64,000 nucleotides of DNA from contig NZ_CP037864.1 of assembly GCF_004353845.1 (NCBI RefSeq), positions 2,666,001 to 2,730,000 of the forward strand. Direction: 5' to 3'. How positions within the stretch are numbered: the stretch's first letter is position 1; each line of letters opens with the position of its first letter. The notes beneath the pieces were generated by a model. It did no database searches and was not told the DNA's origin. It was given only the letters and a program-made list of their open reading frames with translations. Position numbers and translations under genes: made by a program. Positions 35,871 through 45,368 of the stretch are shown piece by piece. Source of the stretch: Citrobacter arsenatis. Lineage in GTDB: Bacteria; Pseudomonadota; Gammaproteobacteria; Enterobacterales; Enterobacteriaceae.

Positions 35871-36623
35871 ATGATCCCGGAAAAGCGAATTATACGGCGC
35901 ATTCAGTCTGGCGGTTGTGCTATCCATTGCCAGGATTGCAGCATCAGCCAGCTTTGCATCCCGTTCACACTTAACGAGCATGAGCTTGACCAGCTCGATA
36001 ACATCATCGAGCGCAAAAAGCCTATCCAAAAGGGGCAAACGCTCTTTAAAGCAGGTGATGAGCTTAAATCACTCTATGCTATCCGCTCCGGAACAATTAA
36101 AAGCTATACCATTACCGAACAAGGTGATGAGCAGATTACCGGTTTCCATCTGGCGGGCGATCTGGTCGGTTTTGACGCGATTGGCAGCGGACATCACCCG
36201 AGCTTTGCCCAGGCGCTGGAAACCTCAATGGTATGCGAAATTCCTTTCGAAACCCTTGATGATCTGTCCGGCAAAATGCCGAATCTGCGTCAGCAGATGA
36301 TGCGTCTGATGAGTGGCGAAATCAAAGGCGACCAGGACATGATCCTGCTGTTGTCGAAGAAGAATGCAGAAGAGCGCCTGGCAGCCTTTATCTACAATTT
36401 GTCCCGCCGCTTCGCCCAACGTGGATTCTCACCTCGTGAATTCCGCCTGACCATGACCCGTGGCGACATCGGTAACTATCTCGGCCTGACGGTTGAAACC
36501 ATCAGCCGCCTGCTGGGTCGTTTCCAGAAAAGCGGCATGCTGGCAGTGAAAGGCAAATACATCACTATTGAGAATAGCGACGCGCTGGCAGTTCTTGCTG
36601 GCCACACGCGTAACGTTGCGTAA
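35871..36623 (+). CDS. fnr: anaerobic global regulator FNR
   Basis: 250 aa, the E. coli length. CRP-family activator that senses oxygen by a [4Fe-4S] cluster. Ligand cysteines C20, C23 and C29 in CAIHCQDCSISQLC and C122 in MVCEIPFE are all present. C-terminal helix-turn-helix GDIGNYLGLTVETISRLLGR with the Glu-Ser-Arg type contacts. The chosen ATG gives MIPEKRIIRRIQSGG; the frame is open 26 codons upstream across the autoregulatory FNR box. Its likely targets in this window include fnrS. Confidence 0.97.
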   Translation: MIPEKRIIRRIQSGGCAIHCQDCSISQLCIPFTLNEHELDQLDNIIERKKPIQKGQTLFKAGDELKSLYAIRSGTIKSYTITEQGDEQITGFHLAGDLVGFDAIGSGHHPSFAQALETSMVCEIPFETLDDLSGKMPNLRQQMMRLMSGEIKGDQDMILLLSKKNAEERLAAFIYNLSRRFAQRGFSPREFRLTMTRGDIGNYLGLTVETISRLLGRFQKSGMLAVKGKYITIENSDALAVLAGHTRNVA

Positions 36624-36774
36624 TCTTTCCGCAAGCATCTCTGTTATCCTTCTGTCAAATCGCTAAATTTTCCCGATTTATTGATCTGGCAGGAGGTTAT
36701 CCCCTGTTTCAATCCACATTATTGGGTTACTCTTTTAATTACAAACTGCGATGACAGTTGTAAGGAGACCCTGT

Positions 36775-37725
36775 ATGGCTATGTATAAAAATATGCTGGT
36801 CGTTGTCGATCCAAACCAGGACGATCAACCCGCATTACGGCGAGCTGTTTATTTGCATCAACGGATTGGTGGCAAAATTAAAGCCTTTTTGCCGATCTAT
36901 GACTTTTCCTATGAGATGACTACCCTGCTGTCGCCCGATGAGCGTACGGCAATGCGTCAGGGGGTCATCAGCCAGCGAACTGCGTGGATACGTGAACAAG
37001 CGAAATACTATATCGAAGCAGGGATCCCTATTGAGATTAAAGTGGTATGGCACAACCGTCCCTTTGAAGCCATCATCCAGGAAGTCATTAGCGCTCAGCA
37101 CGACCTGGTCCTCAAAATGGCGCACCAACATGACCGCCTCGAAGCCGTAATTTTCACCCCCACCGACTGGCATTTATTGCGTAAATGCCCAAGTCCGGTA
37201 TGGATGGTTAAAGACCAGCCATGGCCTGAGGGGGGTAAAGCGCTGGTTGCAGTGAACCTCGCCAGTGAAGAAGCCTATCATAACGCGCTTAATGAAAAAT
37301 TGGTTAAAGAGACGCTGCAACTGGCAGAACAGGTTAACCATACTGAAGTGCATCTGGTTGGCGCCTACCCTGTTACGCCAATTAACATTGCCATTGAACT
37401 GCCAGAATTTGACCCCAGCGTTTATAACGACGCGATCCGTGGACAGCATTTATTGGCTATGAAGGCGTTACGTCAGAAATTCAGTATCGATGAGAAAATG
37501 ACGCACGTTGAAAAAGGATTACCTGAAGAGGTTATTCCTGATTTAGCCGAGCACTTGCAGGCAGGGATAGTGGTACTGGGCACCGTTGGCCGTACCGGGA
37601 TTTCTGCTGCGTTTCTTGGTAATACTGCGGAACAGGTTATCGATCATCTACGCTGCGACCTGCTGGTCATCAAGCCGGATGAATATCAGACGCCAGTTGA
37701 ACTGGATGACGAAGAAGACGATTAA
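36775..37725 (+). CDS. uspE: universal stress protein E (tandem Usp)
   Basis: 316 aa with two Usp domains; the second ends in the nucleotide-binding pattern GTVGRTGISAAFLGNTAEQV. Start set at the ATG giving MAMYKNMLVVVDPNQ, as in E. coli, with AAGGAG 7 nt before. It is involved in oxidative stress and motility in E. coli. It lies downstream of fnr, as in K-12. Confidence 0.96.
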   Translation: MAMYKNMLVVVDPNQDDQPALRRAVYLHQRIGGKIKAFLPIYDFSYEMTTLLSPDERTAMRQGVISQRTAWIREQAKYYIEAGIPIEIKVVWHNRPFEAIIQEVISAQHDLVLKMAHQHDRLEAVIFTPTDWHLLRKCPSPVWMVKDQPWPEGGKALVAVNLASEEAYHNALNEKLVKETLQLAEQVNHTEVHLVGAYPVTPINIAIELPEFDPSVYNDAIRGQHLLAMKALRQKFSIDEKMTHVEKGLPEEVIPDLAEHLQAGIVVLGTVGRTGISAAFLGNTAEQVIDHLRCDLLVIKPDEYQTPVELDDEEDD

Positions 37726-37736
37726 CCGCTCAACTC

Positions 37737-37765
37737 AATGCCGGATGGCGATCTCATCCGGCATT
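37737..37765. terminator. shared uspE/ynaJ hairpin
   Basis: Perfect 11-bp stem AATGCCGGATG / CATCCGGCATT between two convergent genes. The sequence resembles REP elements, so it may be both repeat and terminator. Confidence 0.7.
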
Positions 37766-37772
37766 TCAACAC

Positions 37773-38033
37773 TTAGTGCTGCTCTTCGCCACCGAGGAAA
37801 TAGATACCCAGCGGGATAGCCAACAGAATCGTAAACACCATGCTATAGACACAAATCATTGCCGATTGAATGGCGTACATTGAAGCGGTCCAGTCGGATA
37901 GCGGAATGTCATACTGTTCAATAACGCCACCGATCGTCGCTCGCGTCACGACCGACGCTGCGATAATAAACACCCCAAGCAGGCACAACAGAAACTTCCG
38001 TCCCTTCGCTGTCTTCAGCTTAGCCATGATCAT
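37773..38033 (-). CDS. ynaJ: YnaJ: small inner-membrane protein
   Basis: 86 aa. Basic N-terminus MIMAKLKTAKGRKF, then two hydrophobic segments (about 14-30 and 52-76) and the end YFLGGEEQH. It is close to K-12 YnaJ (DUF2534 family). Role unknown. Confidence 0.93.
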   Translation of the reverse strand: MIMAKLKTAKGRKFLLCLLGVFIIAASVVTRATIGGVIEQYDIPLSDWTASMYAIQSAMICVYSMVFTILLAIPLGIYFLGGEEQH

Positions 38034-38277
38034 AGTACTGTCCTTTTGCAGATGAAAATCTTGTTACTTTGCGCTAACAATACCATGACATCTCCTGACT
38101 GTCTGCTACATAAACCGCATCCTGGACTGATGTCAGCGCGATTTCGCCGAAAATAGCGCTAATTGCATTATATATCTCTCCTGGTGATTAATGATCTGAC
38201 CGCCTTAACTGGGTAAAATATTCGATGATGAGGATGTCAGATGATATTTCACTACCACGGAGCTACCTGGAAGAATC

Positions 38278-39309
38278 ATGATCGCTGAACTGTTTATAAA
38301 TAATGCGTTTAATTTGACGGTAATTCTCAGCAGCTGCGCAGCGCTGGTCCTGATGAGCGTCTGGTATCATCGTGGAGAGCGGCGCTGTAAAGGGTTCATA
38401 TTTCACGCAGCGCAATTTTTTGTCTATGCCATTATCATCGGAACGTTTGGCAGTATTGCTAATAACGTTATCGAAAGCTACAACCTGAAATTTATCTCCC
38501 CCAGCGTGGTCGACTTTATCTGCACCTCATTGATTGCGCTGATCCTGACCACCAAACTCTTTTTGATGATTAATCAGTTTGAAAAAACGCAGATTAATAA
38601 AGGCAGAGATATCACCAGCGCGAGGATCCTGTCCCGTATCATCAAGATTACCATCGTGGTTGCTATCATTTTGCTGTATGGCGAGCATTTCGGCATGAGC
38701 CTATCTGGCCTGTTGACCTTCGGCGGAATCGGCGGTATCGCTGTGGGTATGGCGGGTAAAGATGTTCTGAGCAATTTTTTCTCTGGCATTATGCTCTATT
38801 TCGACAGACCGTTTAGCATCGGCGACTGGATCCGCTCCCCGGACCGCAATATTGAAGGTACGGTAACGGAAATCGGCTGGCGGATGACCAAAATAAAAAC
38901 CTTCGATCATCGCCCGCTATATGTACCAAACTCGGTTTTCTCTTCCATCAGCGTAGAGAATCCAGGAAGGATGACTAACCGACGTATCAAAACAGTGATC
39001 GGGTTACGATATGAAGATGCTGATAAAGTTGGAGCCGTGGTGGAGTCGGTCAGACAAATGCTGCAAAACCATCCGGGTATAGACCAGAAACAAACCCTAC
39101 TGGTTTATTTTAATGAATTTGCCGATTCATCGCTGAATATCATGGTGTATTGCTTCACGAAAACCACCGTCTGGCAGGAATGGCTCGCGGTACAGCAAGA
39201 CGTTTATTTGAAGATTATTTCGATTGTCCAGGCAAACGGTGCCGACTTTGCGTTCCCCAGCCAAACGCTGTATATGGATAATCCTGAACAGCAACCATCA
39301 GCACACTAA
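38278..39309 (+). CDS. ynaI: mechanosensitive channel YnaI (MscS family)
   Basis: 343 aa, the K-12 length. Five N-terminal hydrophobic segments, the pore-lining helix region GIGGIAVGMAGKDVLSNFFSGI and the beta domain with FSIGDWIRSP. It opens under membrane tension at low osmolarity and conducts small ions. Followed by a strong terminator. Confidence 0.96.
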   Translation: MIAELFINNAFNLTVILSSCAALVLMSVWYHRGERRCKGFIFHAAQFFVYAIIIGTFGSIANNVIESYNLKFISPSVVDFICTSLIALILTTKLFLMINQFEKTQINKGRDITSARILSRIIKITIVVAIILLYGEHFGMSLSGLLTFGGIGGIAVGMAGKDVLSNFFSGIMLYFDRPFSIGDWIRSPDRNIEGTVTEIGWRMTKIKTFDHRPLYVPNSVFSSISVENPGRMTNRRIKTVIGLRYEDADKVGAVVESVRQMLQNHPGIDQKQTLLVYFNEFADSSLNIMVYCFTKTTVWQEWLAVQQDVYLKIISIVQANGADFAFPSQTLYMDNPEQQPSAH

Positions 39310-39316
39310 CAAAAGA

Positions 39317-39343
39317 AAAGACGCGGAAATCCGCGTCTTTTTT
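39317..39343 (+). terminator. ynaI rho-independent terminator
   Basis: Stem AAGACGCGGA / TCCGCGTCTT with loop AA and a run of seven T, 8 bp after the stop. Confidence 0.9.
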
Positions 39344-39348
39344 TGCCC

Positions 39349-39504
39349 TTATTTCAATAAGGCAATATCAATTACGAAGCGATATTTCACATCGTTTTTC
39401 AACATCCGTTGCCAGGCATGGTGAGTATCCTGAATATTGATCACTTCCACATCGGCTGTAATACCGTGCTGGCCGCAGAAATCGATTCCTTCAGGGACCT
39501 TCAT
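39349..39504 (-). pseudogene. C-terminal fragment of a zinc-type alcohol dehydrogenase
   Basis: The minus strand encodes about 51 residues (CGQHGITADVEVINIQD, HAWQRMLKNDVKYRFVIDIA) ending in a stop at 39349-39351. This is the end of an NAD(P)-dependent alcohol dehydrogenase of the YahK/AdhP type. No matching N-terminal part lies upstream, so it is a relic of a lost gene. Confidence 0.75.
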
Positions 39505-39617
39505 CACCGGTTTTTAGCTCGCGCGCCGATGATTAGAGGGGGAAAGAAGGACAAACTTATGAACCGTGCTCATTAATAACAAGGGTACAATATATTTCCT
39601 GGCGCTTGCGTTAAGCC

Positions 39618-40001
39618 TTACGCCACGATTTCAATCAGGTTGCCGTCAGGATCGCGTATCACCGCTTCGTAATAGCCATCACCGGTGGTACGTGGGCCAG
39701 AAACTAATATCCCCTTTTCTTTTGCACGCATCTCCATAGCATCAACATTTTCGCTACCACCAACGGAAATGGCGAGATGCACCCACCCTGAGGTGTTATT
39801 GTCCGGCGTATGTTCTGTCAGCCCGGGCTTAGTCATCAACTCAATCGCAATATCTTCGCCAATGCTGACAAAATAGGATTCAAATCCAGGATTGGTTTTA
39901 CTACGGTATTTTTCGTTGATCCTGGCGCCAAAGAATGTAACCCAGAACTGAACTTGCTGCTCGAGATCCAATGTCCATAACGCCATATGTGCAACCTTCA
40001 T
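39618..40001 (-). CDS. VOC/glyoxalase-family protein
   Basis: 127 aa with the two beta-alpha-beta-beta-beta halves of the vicinal oxygen chelate fold: MKVAHMALWTLDLEQQVQFWVTFFGA at the start and VIRDPDGNLIEIV at the end. Likely metal ligands are His5, Glu in IAIELM, His in WVHLAIS and Glu in LIEIV. Ribosome site AGAGGTCAGCG. The substrate cannot be read from sequence. It is divergent from the DeoR regulator, which might control it. Confidence 0.9.
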   Translation of the reverse strand: MKVAHMALWTLDLEQQVQFWVTFFGARINEKYRSKTNPGFESYFVSIGEDIAIELMTKPGLTEHTPDNNTSGWVHLAISVGGSENVDAMEMRAKEKGILVSGPRTTGDGYYEAVIRDPDGNLIEIVA

Positions 40002-40118
40002 CGCTGACCTCTACTTGCTGTAACCAAAAATAGGTTCCCCAAAGGGATGTTGACATCGCGAACCATAATGCACGATCATGATTGTTATTGCTCGATGTTT
40101 ATTTTATCAGGAGTGTTT

Positions 40119-40889
40119 ATGCTCGATTACGCCGCATTCCCGGAACAGCGCCAGGCGCTTATCTATCAGATCCTGCAGGAAAACGGCAGGGTCATCTGTT
40201 CCGAACTTGCCAGCAGGTTAGGCGTTTCTGAACACACAATCCGCCGCGACCTGCATGAACTGAGTAAAGATGGCGTGTGTAAAAAAGTCTACGGCGGTGC
40301 GGTCATTGCACTGCCCGAATCCGAAGACATCACCGTGCGCAAGAGTATTAATGTGGTGAAAAAGAGCAACATCGCGCAGCGCTGCGCCCGGCTGGTCAAA
40401 TCAGGAAGCTGCATTTTTATCGACACCGGCAGTACCAATCTGGCGATGGCTGAAGCCCTGCCCGCAGAGCTGGCGTTAACCGTGGTAACAAACTCTCCGG
40501 AAATCGCCGCCGTTTTACTAAAAAAGCCGCTGTTTGAGGTCATTATGCTGGGCGGTATGGTGCAGCGATCTTCAGGAGGCTGTGTCGGGGCCTCCGCTAT
40601 CGCACAGGTGCAGGGTATTTTATTCGATCAGGGATTTATCGGTGGCTGCGCGATGTCGCCTGAATCCGGCTTAACCGGGTTTGATTACGCAGACTGCGAG
40701 TTCAAAAAAGCGGTAATCAGACAGTGCAATGAAACTATCGTCGCGCTGACCGCGGAAAAAATACCGGCCGTTGCCCGTTATGTCGTCACCGAAAGCAGTA
40801 ATATCGATGTGATTGTCGTCGAGGAAAATATCAGCAAAGAGTATGCCACGGCCTTTCAGGCGCACGACATACGAATTTATACCGTCTGA
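40119..40889 (+). CDS. DeoR-family transcriptional regulator
   Basis: 256 aa from the ATG preceded by CAGGAGTGTTT; the frame is open 24 codons further upstream. N-terminal winged helix RVICSELASRLGVSEHTIRRD and a C-terminal sugar-phosphate sensor domain (IFIDTGSTNLAMAEAL, MLGGMVQRSSGGCVG, TGFDYADCEFKKAVI). No sugar operon lies next to it in this window. Its neighbours are a VOC protein (divergent) and a Rof-like gene (convergent). Confidence 0.9.
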   Translation: MLDYAAFPEQRQALIYQILQENGRVICSELASRLGVSEHTIRRDLHELSKDGVCKKVYGGAVIALPESEDITVRKSINVVKKSNIAQRCARLVKSGSCIFIDTGSTNLAMAEALPAELALTVVTNSPEIAAVLLKKPLFEVIMLGGMVQRSSGGCVGASAIAQVQGILFDQGFIGGCAMSPESGLTGFDYADCEFKKAVIRQCNETIVALTAEKIPAVARYVVTESSNIDVIVVEENISKEYATAFQAHDIRIYTV

Positions 40890-40910
40890 CAGCACACCAT
40901 GTTTCTTCCT

Positions 40911-41192
40911 TTACCTTATGGCTCGCCGAAAACTCACTGTGCTAAACGTCGCCCCCGGCGTCAACGCGGTGATTGCTGACAGACGATCCAATCGAATTTT
41001 TTGCTGGTTTTCATGGTTCTCTACCAGCAGAAATTCTTCTTTGTCCGCGGTGGTACACGTCGTCAGCGCTTTAGCATCCAAATAAGTGCCATCCGTTAGC
41101 TCAATGCGCAAGCAATAGTGGTACATGCAGGCGATTTCCAGATAATCATGAAGATCGCAATCTATCGGGTGATACTTTTCCATCGCTTTCAT
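40911..41192 (-). CDS. Rho-binding antiterminator family protein (Rof/YaeO-like)
   Basis: 93 aa. YHPIDCDLHDYLEIACMYHY, then LRIELTDGTYLDAKA and QKIRLDRLSAITAL follow the Rof (YaeO) pattern. In E. coli Rof binds the Rho primary RNA site and inhibits termination. This copy is not at the normal rof locus, so it is probably a paralogue. The start at 41192 has AAGGTGGGG before it; a second ATG three codons later is possible. It precedes mppA on the same strand, ending 0.3 kb downstream of the mppA start-distal end (41264). Confidence 0.85.
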   Translation of the reverse strand: MKAMEKYHPIDCDLHDYLEIACMYHYCLRIELTDGTYLDAKALTTCTTADKEEFLLVENHENQQKIRLDRLSAITALTPGATFSTVSFRRAIR

Positions 41193-41263
41193 AACCCCAC
41201 CTTCGTCACAGCCTTATTTGCTCGGGAAATCGCCAATGCCACTTCCCGAACGAGCCGGCTATT

Positions 41264-42877
41264 TCAGTGCTTCACAATATACATTGTGCGACTGTAGGCG
41301 ACATCTTCAGGGTTAGTGATCGGATACCCTTTCAACCACGGTTTAATTAAACGCCCATTGGTATACTGATAAATCGGCGCAATAGGTGCCTGTTCCATCA
41401 GAATTTTCTCCGCCGCGTTGTAATCGGCATTGCGCGCTTTCTGCGTATTCTCCAGAGTAGCCTGGGTCAACACTTTGTCGTACGCCGGATTGTTAAAACG
41501 GGAGATGTTGCCCGTATGGGTCGAGGTTAACAGCGACAGGAATGTAGAGGGTTCATTGTAGTCACCCACCCACGAAGCGCGGATCACATCAAAATTGCCG
41601 GTATTACGGCTATCGATGTAGGTTTTCCACTCCTGGTTTTGCAGTTTTACGTCAACGCCGAGATTTTTCTTCCACATCGACGCGACAGCAATAGCGATCT
41701 TCTGATGGTTTTCAGAGGTGTTGTACAGCAGCGTCAGTTTAAGCGGTTTCTGTGGACCATAGCCCGCCGCACGCAGCAGCGTTTTCGCCTGCGCATTCAG
41801 TTCTTCCTGACTCATTTGCTCAAACGGTGAAGGTTCCGGCACAAATCCTGCCGTTACATCAGGCGTAAAATGCCATGCGGGCTTTTCACCGGTTCCCAGA
41901 ACTTTCTCCGCCATCAGACGACGATCGATAGTCATGCTGAGCGCCAGACGCACGCGTGAATCGGCCGTCGGTCCCTTCTGGGTATTGAAGGCATAATAGT
42001 AAGTACCAAGCTGCGGCGGAGTGTAAACCTGGCCTGGGATATCCTTCAACAATTTCTGATACATGTTTTTCGGGAAGGACTCGGTAATATCGATATCACC
42101 AGCAAGGTAGCGCTTGGTAGCTGCCGATTCCTGGTTTATTGGCAGGAAAGTGACTTTTTGCAGCACCGTTTTGGCGTTGTCCCAATAATGTGTGTTCGGC
42201 ACAACGTCCAGTTTTTCGTTGACGACGCGATCTTTGAGCACATAGGCGCCGTTACCAATCAGATTACCCGGTTTGGTCCACTCTTTGCCGCTCTCAACGT
42301 TGGCTTTTTGTACCGGATAGAACGCGAAGCTCGCCGTCAGATTGGCAAACCAGGGCAACGGTTTATCCAGTTGGACTTTCAATGTACGCGCATCAACCGC
42401 GCTAACGCCGAGCTTATCCGGCGTGGCTTTTCCATCGATGATCGCCTGCGCATTATTAATACCCGCCAGGGCAGCAAACCAGGCAAATGGCGACAGCGTT
42501 TTCGGATCAACCAGACGCTGCCAGCTATAAACAAAATCCTGCGCCGTTACTGGCGTGCCATCCGCCCATTTTGCATTGTCGCGCAGCGTAAAGGTCCAGA
42601 TACGGTTATCGTTGCTTTTCCACTGGGTGGCAACACCGGGTACAATCTCGCCCTTCTCATTCTGGTTAACCAGCCCTTCAAACAAATCACGAATAACCTG
42701 AATTTCAGGAAGCCCGACGGCCTTTGCCGGATCCAGTGACGCGGGTTCGTCTTTGATATGACGCACCAGCTCTTGCTTTTCTGCCAGTACCGTTCCGCTG
42801 GGAACATCAGCAGCCCAGGATAATGAAATGCTGCTTACCAACAGCGCACAACAGGTTACTGAAACAGAATGCTGCAT
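41264..42877 (-). CDS. mppA: murein tripeptide-binding protein MppA
   Basis: 537 aa, matching E. coli. Periplasmic solute-binding protein that delivers L-Ala-D-Glu-meso-Dap to the Opp permease for cell-wall recycling. Signal peptide MQHSVSVTCCALLVSSISL with cleavage near AWAAD. SBP family 5 signatures: ASLDPAKAVGLPEIQVIRDLFEGL and WTFTLRDNAKWADGTPVTAQDF. It neighbours mpaA and ycjG, which process the same peptide. Confidence 0.96.
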   Translation of the reverse strand: MQHSVSVTCCALLVSSISLSWAADVPSGTVLAEKQELVRHIKDEPASLDPAKAVGLPEIQVIRDLFEGLVNQNEKGEIVPGVATQWKSNDNRIWTFTLRDNAKWADGTPVTAQDFVYSWQRLVDPKTLSPFAWFAALAGINNAQAIIDGKATPDKLGVSAVDARTLKVQLDKPLPWFANLTASFAFYPVQKANVESGKEWTKPGNLIGNGAYVLKDRVVNEKLDVVPNTHYWDNAKTVLQKVTFLPINQESAATKRYLAGDIDITESFPKNMYQKLLKDIPGQVYTPPQLGTYYYAFNTQKGPTADSRVRLALSMTIDRRLMAEKVLGTGEKPAWHFTPDVTAGFVPEPSPFEQMSQEELNAQAKTLLRAAGYGPQKPLKLTLLYNTSENHQKIAIAVASMWKKNLGVDVKLQNQEWKTYIDSRNTGNFDVIRASWVGDYNEPSTFLSLLTSTHTGNISRFNNPAYDKVLTQATLENTQKARNADYNAAEKILMEQAPIAPIYQYTNGRLIKPWLKGYPITNPEDVAYSRTMYIVKH

Positions 42878-43061
42878 AAAATACCCTCAATTCCGGCTAC
42901 TAAGTGAATGTGTAATTATTTGTATCGCCAGCAGGAAATGCAATTAACTTCCAACAAGAAAGTGATATTACACCTGAAAAGATAAGTGTGTGAAAACGAT
43001 TTGATTATCCATACATTTTGCACAACACTGCGAGTAACAATCCAAGCATTCAGAGATGACT

Positions 43062-43790
43062 ATGACCGTTACCCGCCCCCGTGCCGAGCGCGGCGCATTC
43101 CCACCAGGAACCGAACATTACGGACGTTCATTGTTAGGCGCGCCACTAATCTGGTTTCCCGCAATAGCAGCCGATCGTGAAAGCGGCCTGATACTGGCAG
43201 GAACGCACGGCGACGAAAACGCATCGGTTGTCACTCTTTCCTGCGCATTGCGTACGCTTAACCCTTCCTTACGCCGCCACCATGTGGTACTGGCAGTTAA
43301 CCCGGATGGTTGTCAACTCGGACTGCGCGCCAATGCCAACGGCGTGGATCTAAACCGTAACTTTCCCGCCGCAAACTGGAAAGCGGGAGAAACGGTGTAT
43401 CGCTGGAACAGCAGCGCAGAAGAGCGAGATGTGGTGTTGCTGACAGGCGAAAGTCCGGGCTCAGAACCGGAAACCCAGGCGCTGTGCCAACTTATTCACC
43501 GAATTCATCCGGCTTGGGTGGTCTCTTTTCACGATCCGCTGGCCTGTATTGAAGATCCCAGACGCAGCGAATTAGGCGCGTGGCTGGCGCAGTCGTTTGA
43601 ATTGCCCCTCGTTACCAGCGTAGGTTATGAAACGCCCGGCTCTTTTGGAAGCTGGTGCGCAGATCTCAACTTACACTGCATAACCGCAGAATTCCCGCCC
43701 ATTTCTTCAGATGAAGCAAGCGAGAAATATCTGCTGGCTATGTCCAATCTCCTGCGCTGGCACCCTAGAGATGAAGCTGTCCGGTCGTAA
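43062..43790 (+). CDS. mpaA: murein peptide amidase MpaA
   Basis: 242 aa, the K-12 length. Zinc carboxypeptidase (M14) that cuts the D-Glu to meso-Dap bond of murein tripeptide. Zinc ligands in GTHGDEN (His, Glu) and SFHDPLA (His), catalytic Glu in CITAEFPP. The second ATG was chosen to give MTVTRPRAERGAF; an ATG two codons earlier is possible. It overlaps ycjG by 26 bp at the 3' ends (convergent). Confidence 0.95.
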   Translation: MTVTRPRAERGAFPPGTEHYGRSLLGAPLIWFPAIAADRESGLILAGTHGDENASVVTLSCALRTLNPSLRRHHVVLAVNPDGCQLGLRANANGVDLNRNFPAANWKAGETVYRWNSSAEERDVVLLTGESPGSEPETQALCQLIHRIHPAWVVSFHDPLACIEDPRRSELGAWLAQSFELPLVTSVGYETPGSFGSWCADLNLHCITAEFPPISSDEASEKYLLAMSNLLRWHPRDEAVRS

Positions 43791-44730
43791 AATGCAGTGC
43801 CGGGTCCGCATCGCTGGCAAGCCAGGTAGGACCATCAAGATCGGCATAGCTAACCTGCGGCGTAAGGGGTAACGCCGCGCCGATCGCCCGGGAGGTACAC
43901 AGCATACAGCCAAGCATTAGTGCAAATCCCTGCTCGCGTGCTTCGGTTGCCAACGCCAGCGCTTCCGTCAGGCCGCCTGTTTTGTCCAGTTTGATATTGA
44001 CCATTTCATAGCGCCCGTGCAGCGCTTTCAGGCTGCTGCGGGTATGGCAGCTTTCATCCGCGCAGATCGGCAGCGGGTGCACAAAATTCTCCAGCGCGGC
44101 ATCGTCTTGCGCTGGTAGCGGTTGCTCCAGCATCGCCACACCTAAATCAGCCAGGAGCTGACAGCGTGCCGCAAGGCCTTCTGCCCGCCAGGATTCGTTG
44201 GCATCGACAATAATCGTGGCGTCAGGAACAGCCGCACGAATGGCAACCATCCGCTCACTAATCAAGCGAGCATCCAGTTTAACTTTCAGCAGTTTTGCGC
44301 CATTTTCCCACAGCGCAGCCGCGCTCGCGGCCATTTGTTCCGGCGAGCCAATCACCACGGTTTGCGCCGTCGTCACCACTTCTCCCAGCTCACTTCCCGC
44401 CAGTTCCGCCAGCGACTTCTGCTGTTGACGCGCACTCAGATCCCACAACGCGCAGTCCACGGCATTACGCGCAGCTCCCGCTGGCAGCAGCTTTTGCAGC
44501 TCTTCACGTGTTAGTCCGTTTTCCAGTTGCGGGGCAATGCTCATAATTTGCGCCAGCACTGAAGCATCGCTTTCACCGTAGCGCGGGTATGGTGTGCACT
44601 CGCCAATACCTGTGACGCCGGTATCTGTCAATTCGACGACAACCACATGCGCTTCGGTCCTGCTCCCACGGGCTATGACAAAGGGAGTGTGCAGCGGCCA
44701 GGCTTCCTCATATACCTTAACTGTTCTCAT
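43765..44730 (-). CDS. ycjG: L-Ala-D/L-Glu epimerase YcjG
   Basis: 321-aa enolase-superfamily enzyme that epimerises L-Ala-D-Glu released from murein peptide. Base lysines in KLLKVKLD and IKLDKTGG; metal ligands in IIVDANESW, LEQPLP and ADESCHT. Together with mppA and mpaA it makes the whole set for taking up and using murein tripeptide. Confidence 0.95.
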   Translation of the reverse strand: MRTVKVYEEAWPLHTPFVIARGSRTEAHVVVVELTDTGVTGIGECTPYPRYGESDASVLAQIMSIAPQLENGLTREELQKLLPAGAARNAVDCALWDLSARQQQKSLAELAGSELGEVVTTAQTVVIGSPEQMAASAAALWENGAKLLKVKLDARLISERMVAIRAAVPDATIIVDANESWRAEGLAARCQLLADLGVAMLEQPLPAQDDAALENFVHPLPICADESCHTRSSLKALHGRYEMVNIKLDKTGGLTEALALATEAREQGFALMLGCMLCTSRAIGAALPLTPQVSYADLDGPTWLASDADPALHFTTGQLHL

Positions 44731-44845
44731 CTGTTTTCCTTAATGCAGTCCCTGAAGCGGATATCCGCAAATAGCGTTTGCTGTGTTAACTGCTGATGGC
44801 ATAAACTAGCCCTGACGTTAACTATATGTAAACAGGAAGATAACC

Positions 44846-45352
44846 ATGTCACAAACCGTTCATTTCCAGGGCAACCCGGTAGCCGTTGCCGGCTCTATTC
44901 CTCAGGCTGGAAGCAAAGCTCAGGCTTTTACCCTTGTGGCTAAAGACCTGTCTGACGTTACGCTGGGCCAGTTCGCAGGCAAGCGCAAAGTGCTGAATAT
45001 TTTCCCAAGCATCGATACCGGCGTTTGCGCGGCATCGGTACGTAAGTTTAACCAACTGGCGACAGAAATCGACAATACCGTCGTACTGTGCATTTCGGCC
45101 GACCTGCCATTCGCCCACTCTCGTTTTTGCGGCGCGGAAGGTCTGAGCAACGTTATCACGCTGTCCACCCTGCGCAACGCAGAATTCCTGAAAAACTACG
45201 GCGTTGAAATCGCTGAAGGCCCACTGAAAGGCCTGGCTGCACGTGCCGTGGTCGTTATCGATGAAAACGACAACGTCGTTTTCAGCCAACTGGTCAATGA
45301 AATCACCAACGAACCAGACTACACCGCTGCGCTGGACGTACTGAAAGCGTAA
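44846..45352 (+). CDS. tpx: thiol peroxidase Tpx
   Basis: 168 aa, as in E. coli. Atypical 2-Cys peroxiredoxin of the periplasm/cytoplasm fraction that reduces lipid and alkyl peroxides with thioredoxin. Peroxidatic Cys61 in DTGVCAASVRKF and resolving Cys95 in SRFCGAEG. Ribosome site AGGAAGATAACC. It is convergent towards tyrR across the palindromic element. Confidence 0.97.
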   Translation: MSQTVHFQGNPVAVAGSIPQAGSKAQAFTLVAKDLSDVTLGQFAGKRKVLNIFPSIDTGVCAASVRKFNQLATEIDNTVVLCISADLPFAHSRFCGAEGLSNVITLSTLRNAEFLKNYGVEIAEGPLKGLAARAVVVIDENDNVVFSQLVNEITNEPDYTAALDVLKA

Positions 45353-45368
45353 GCTGCGTCTGCATACA

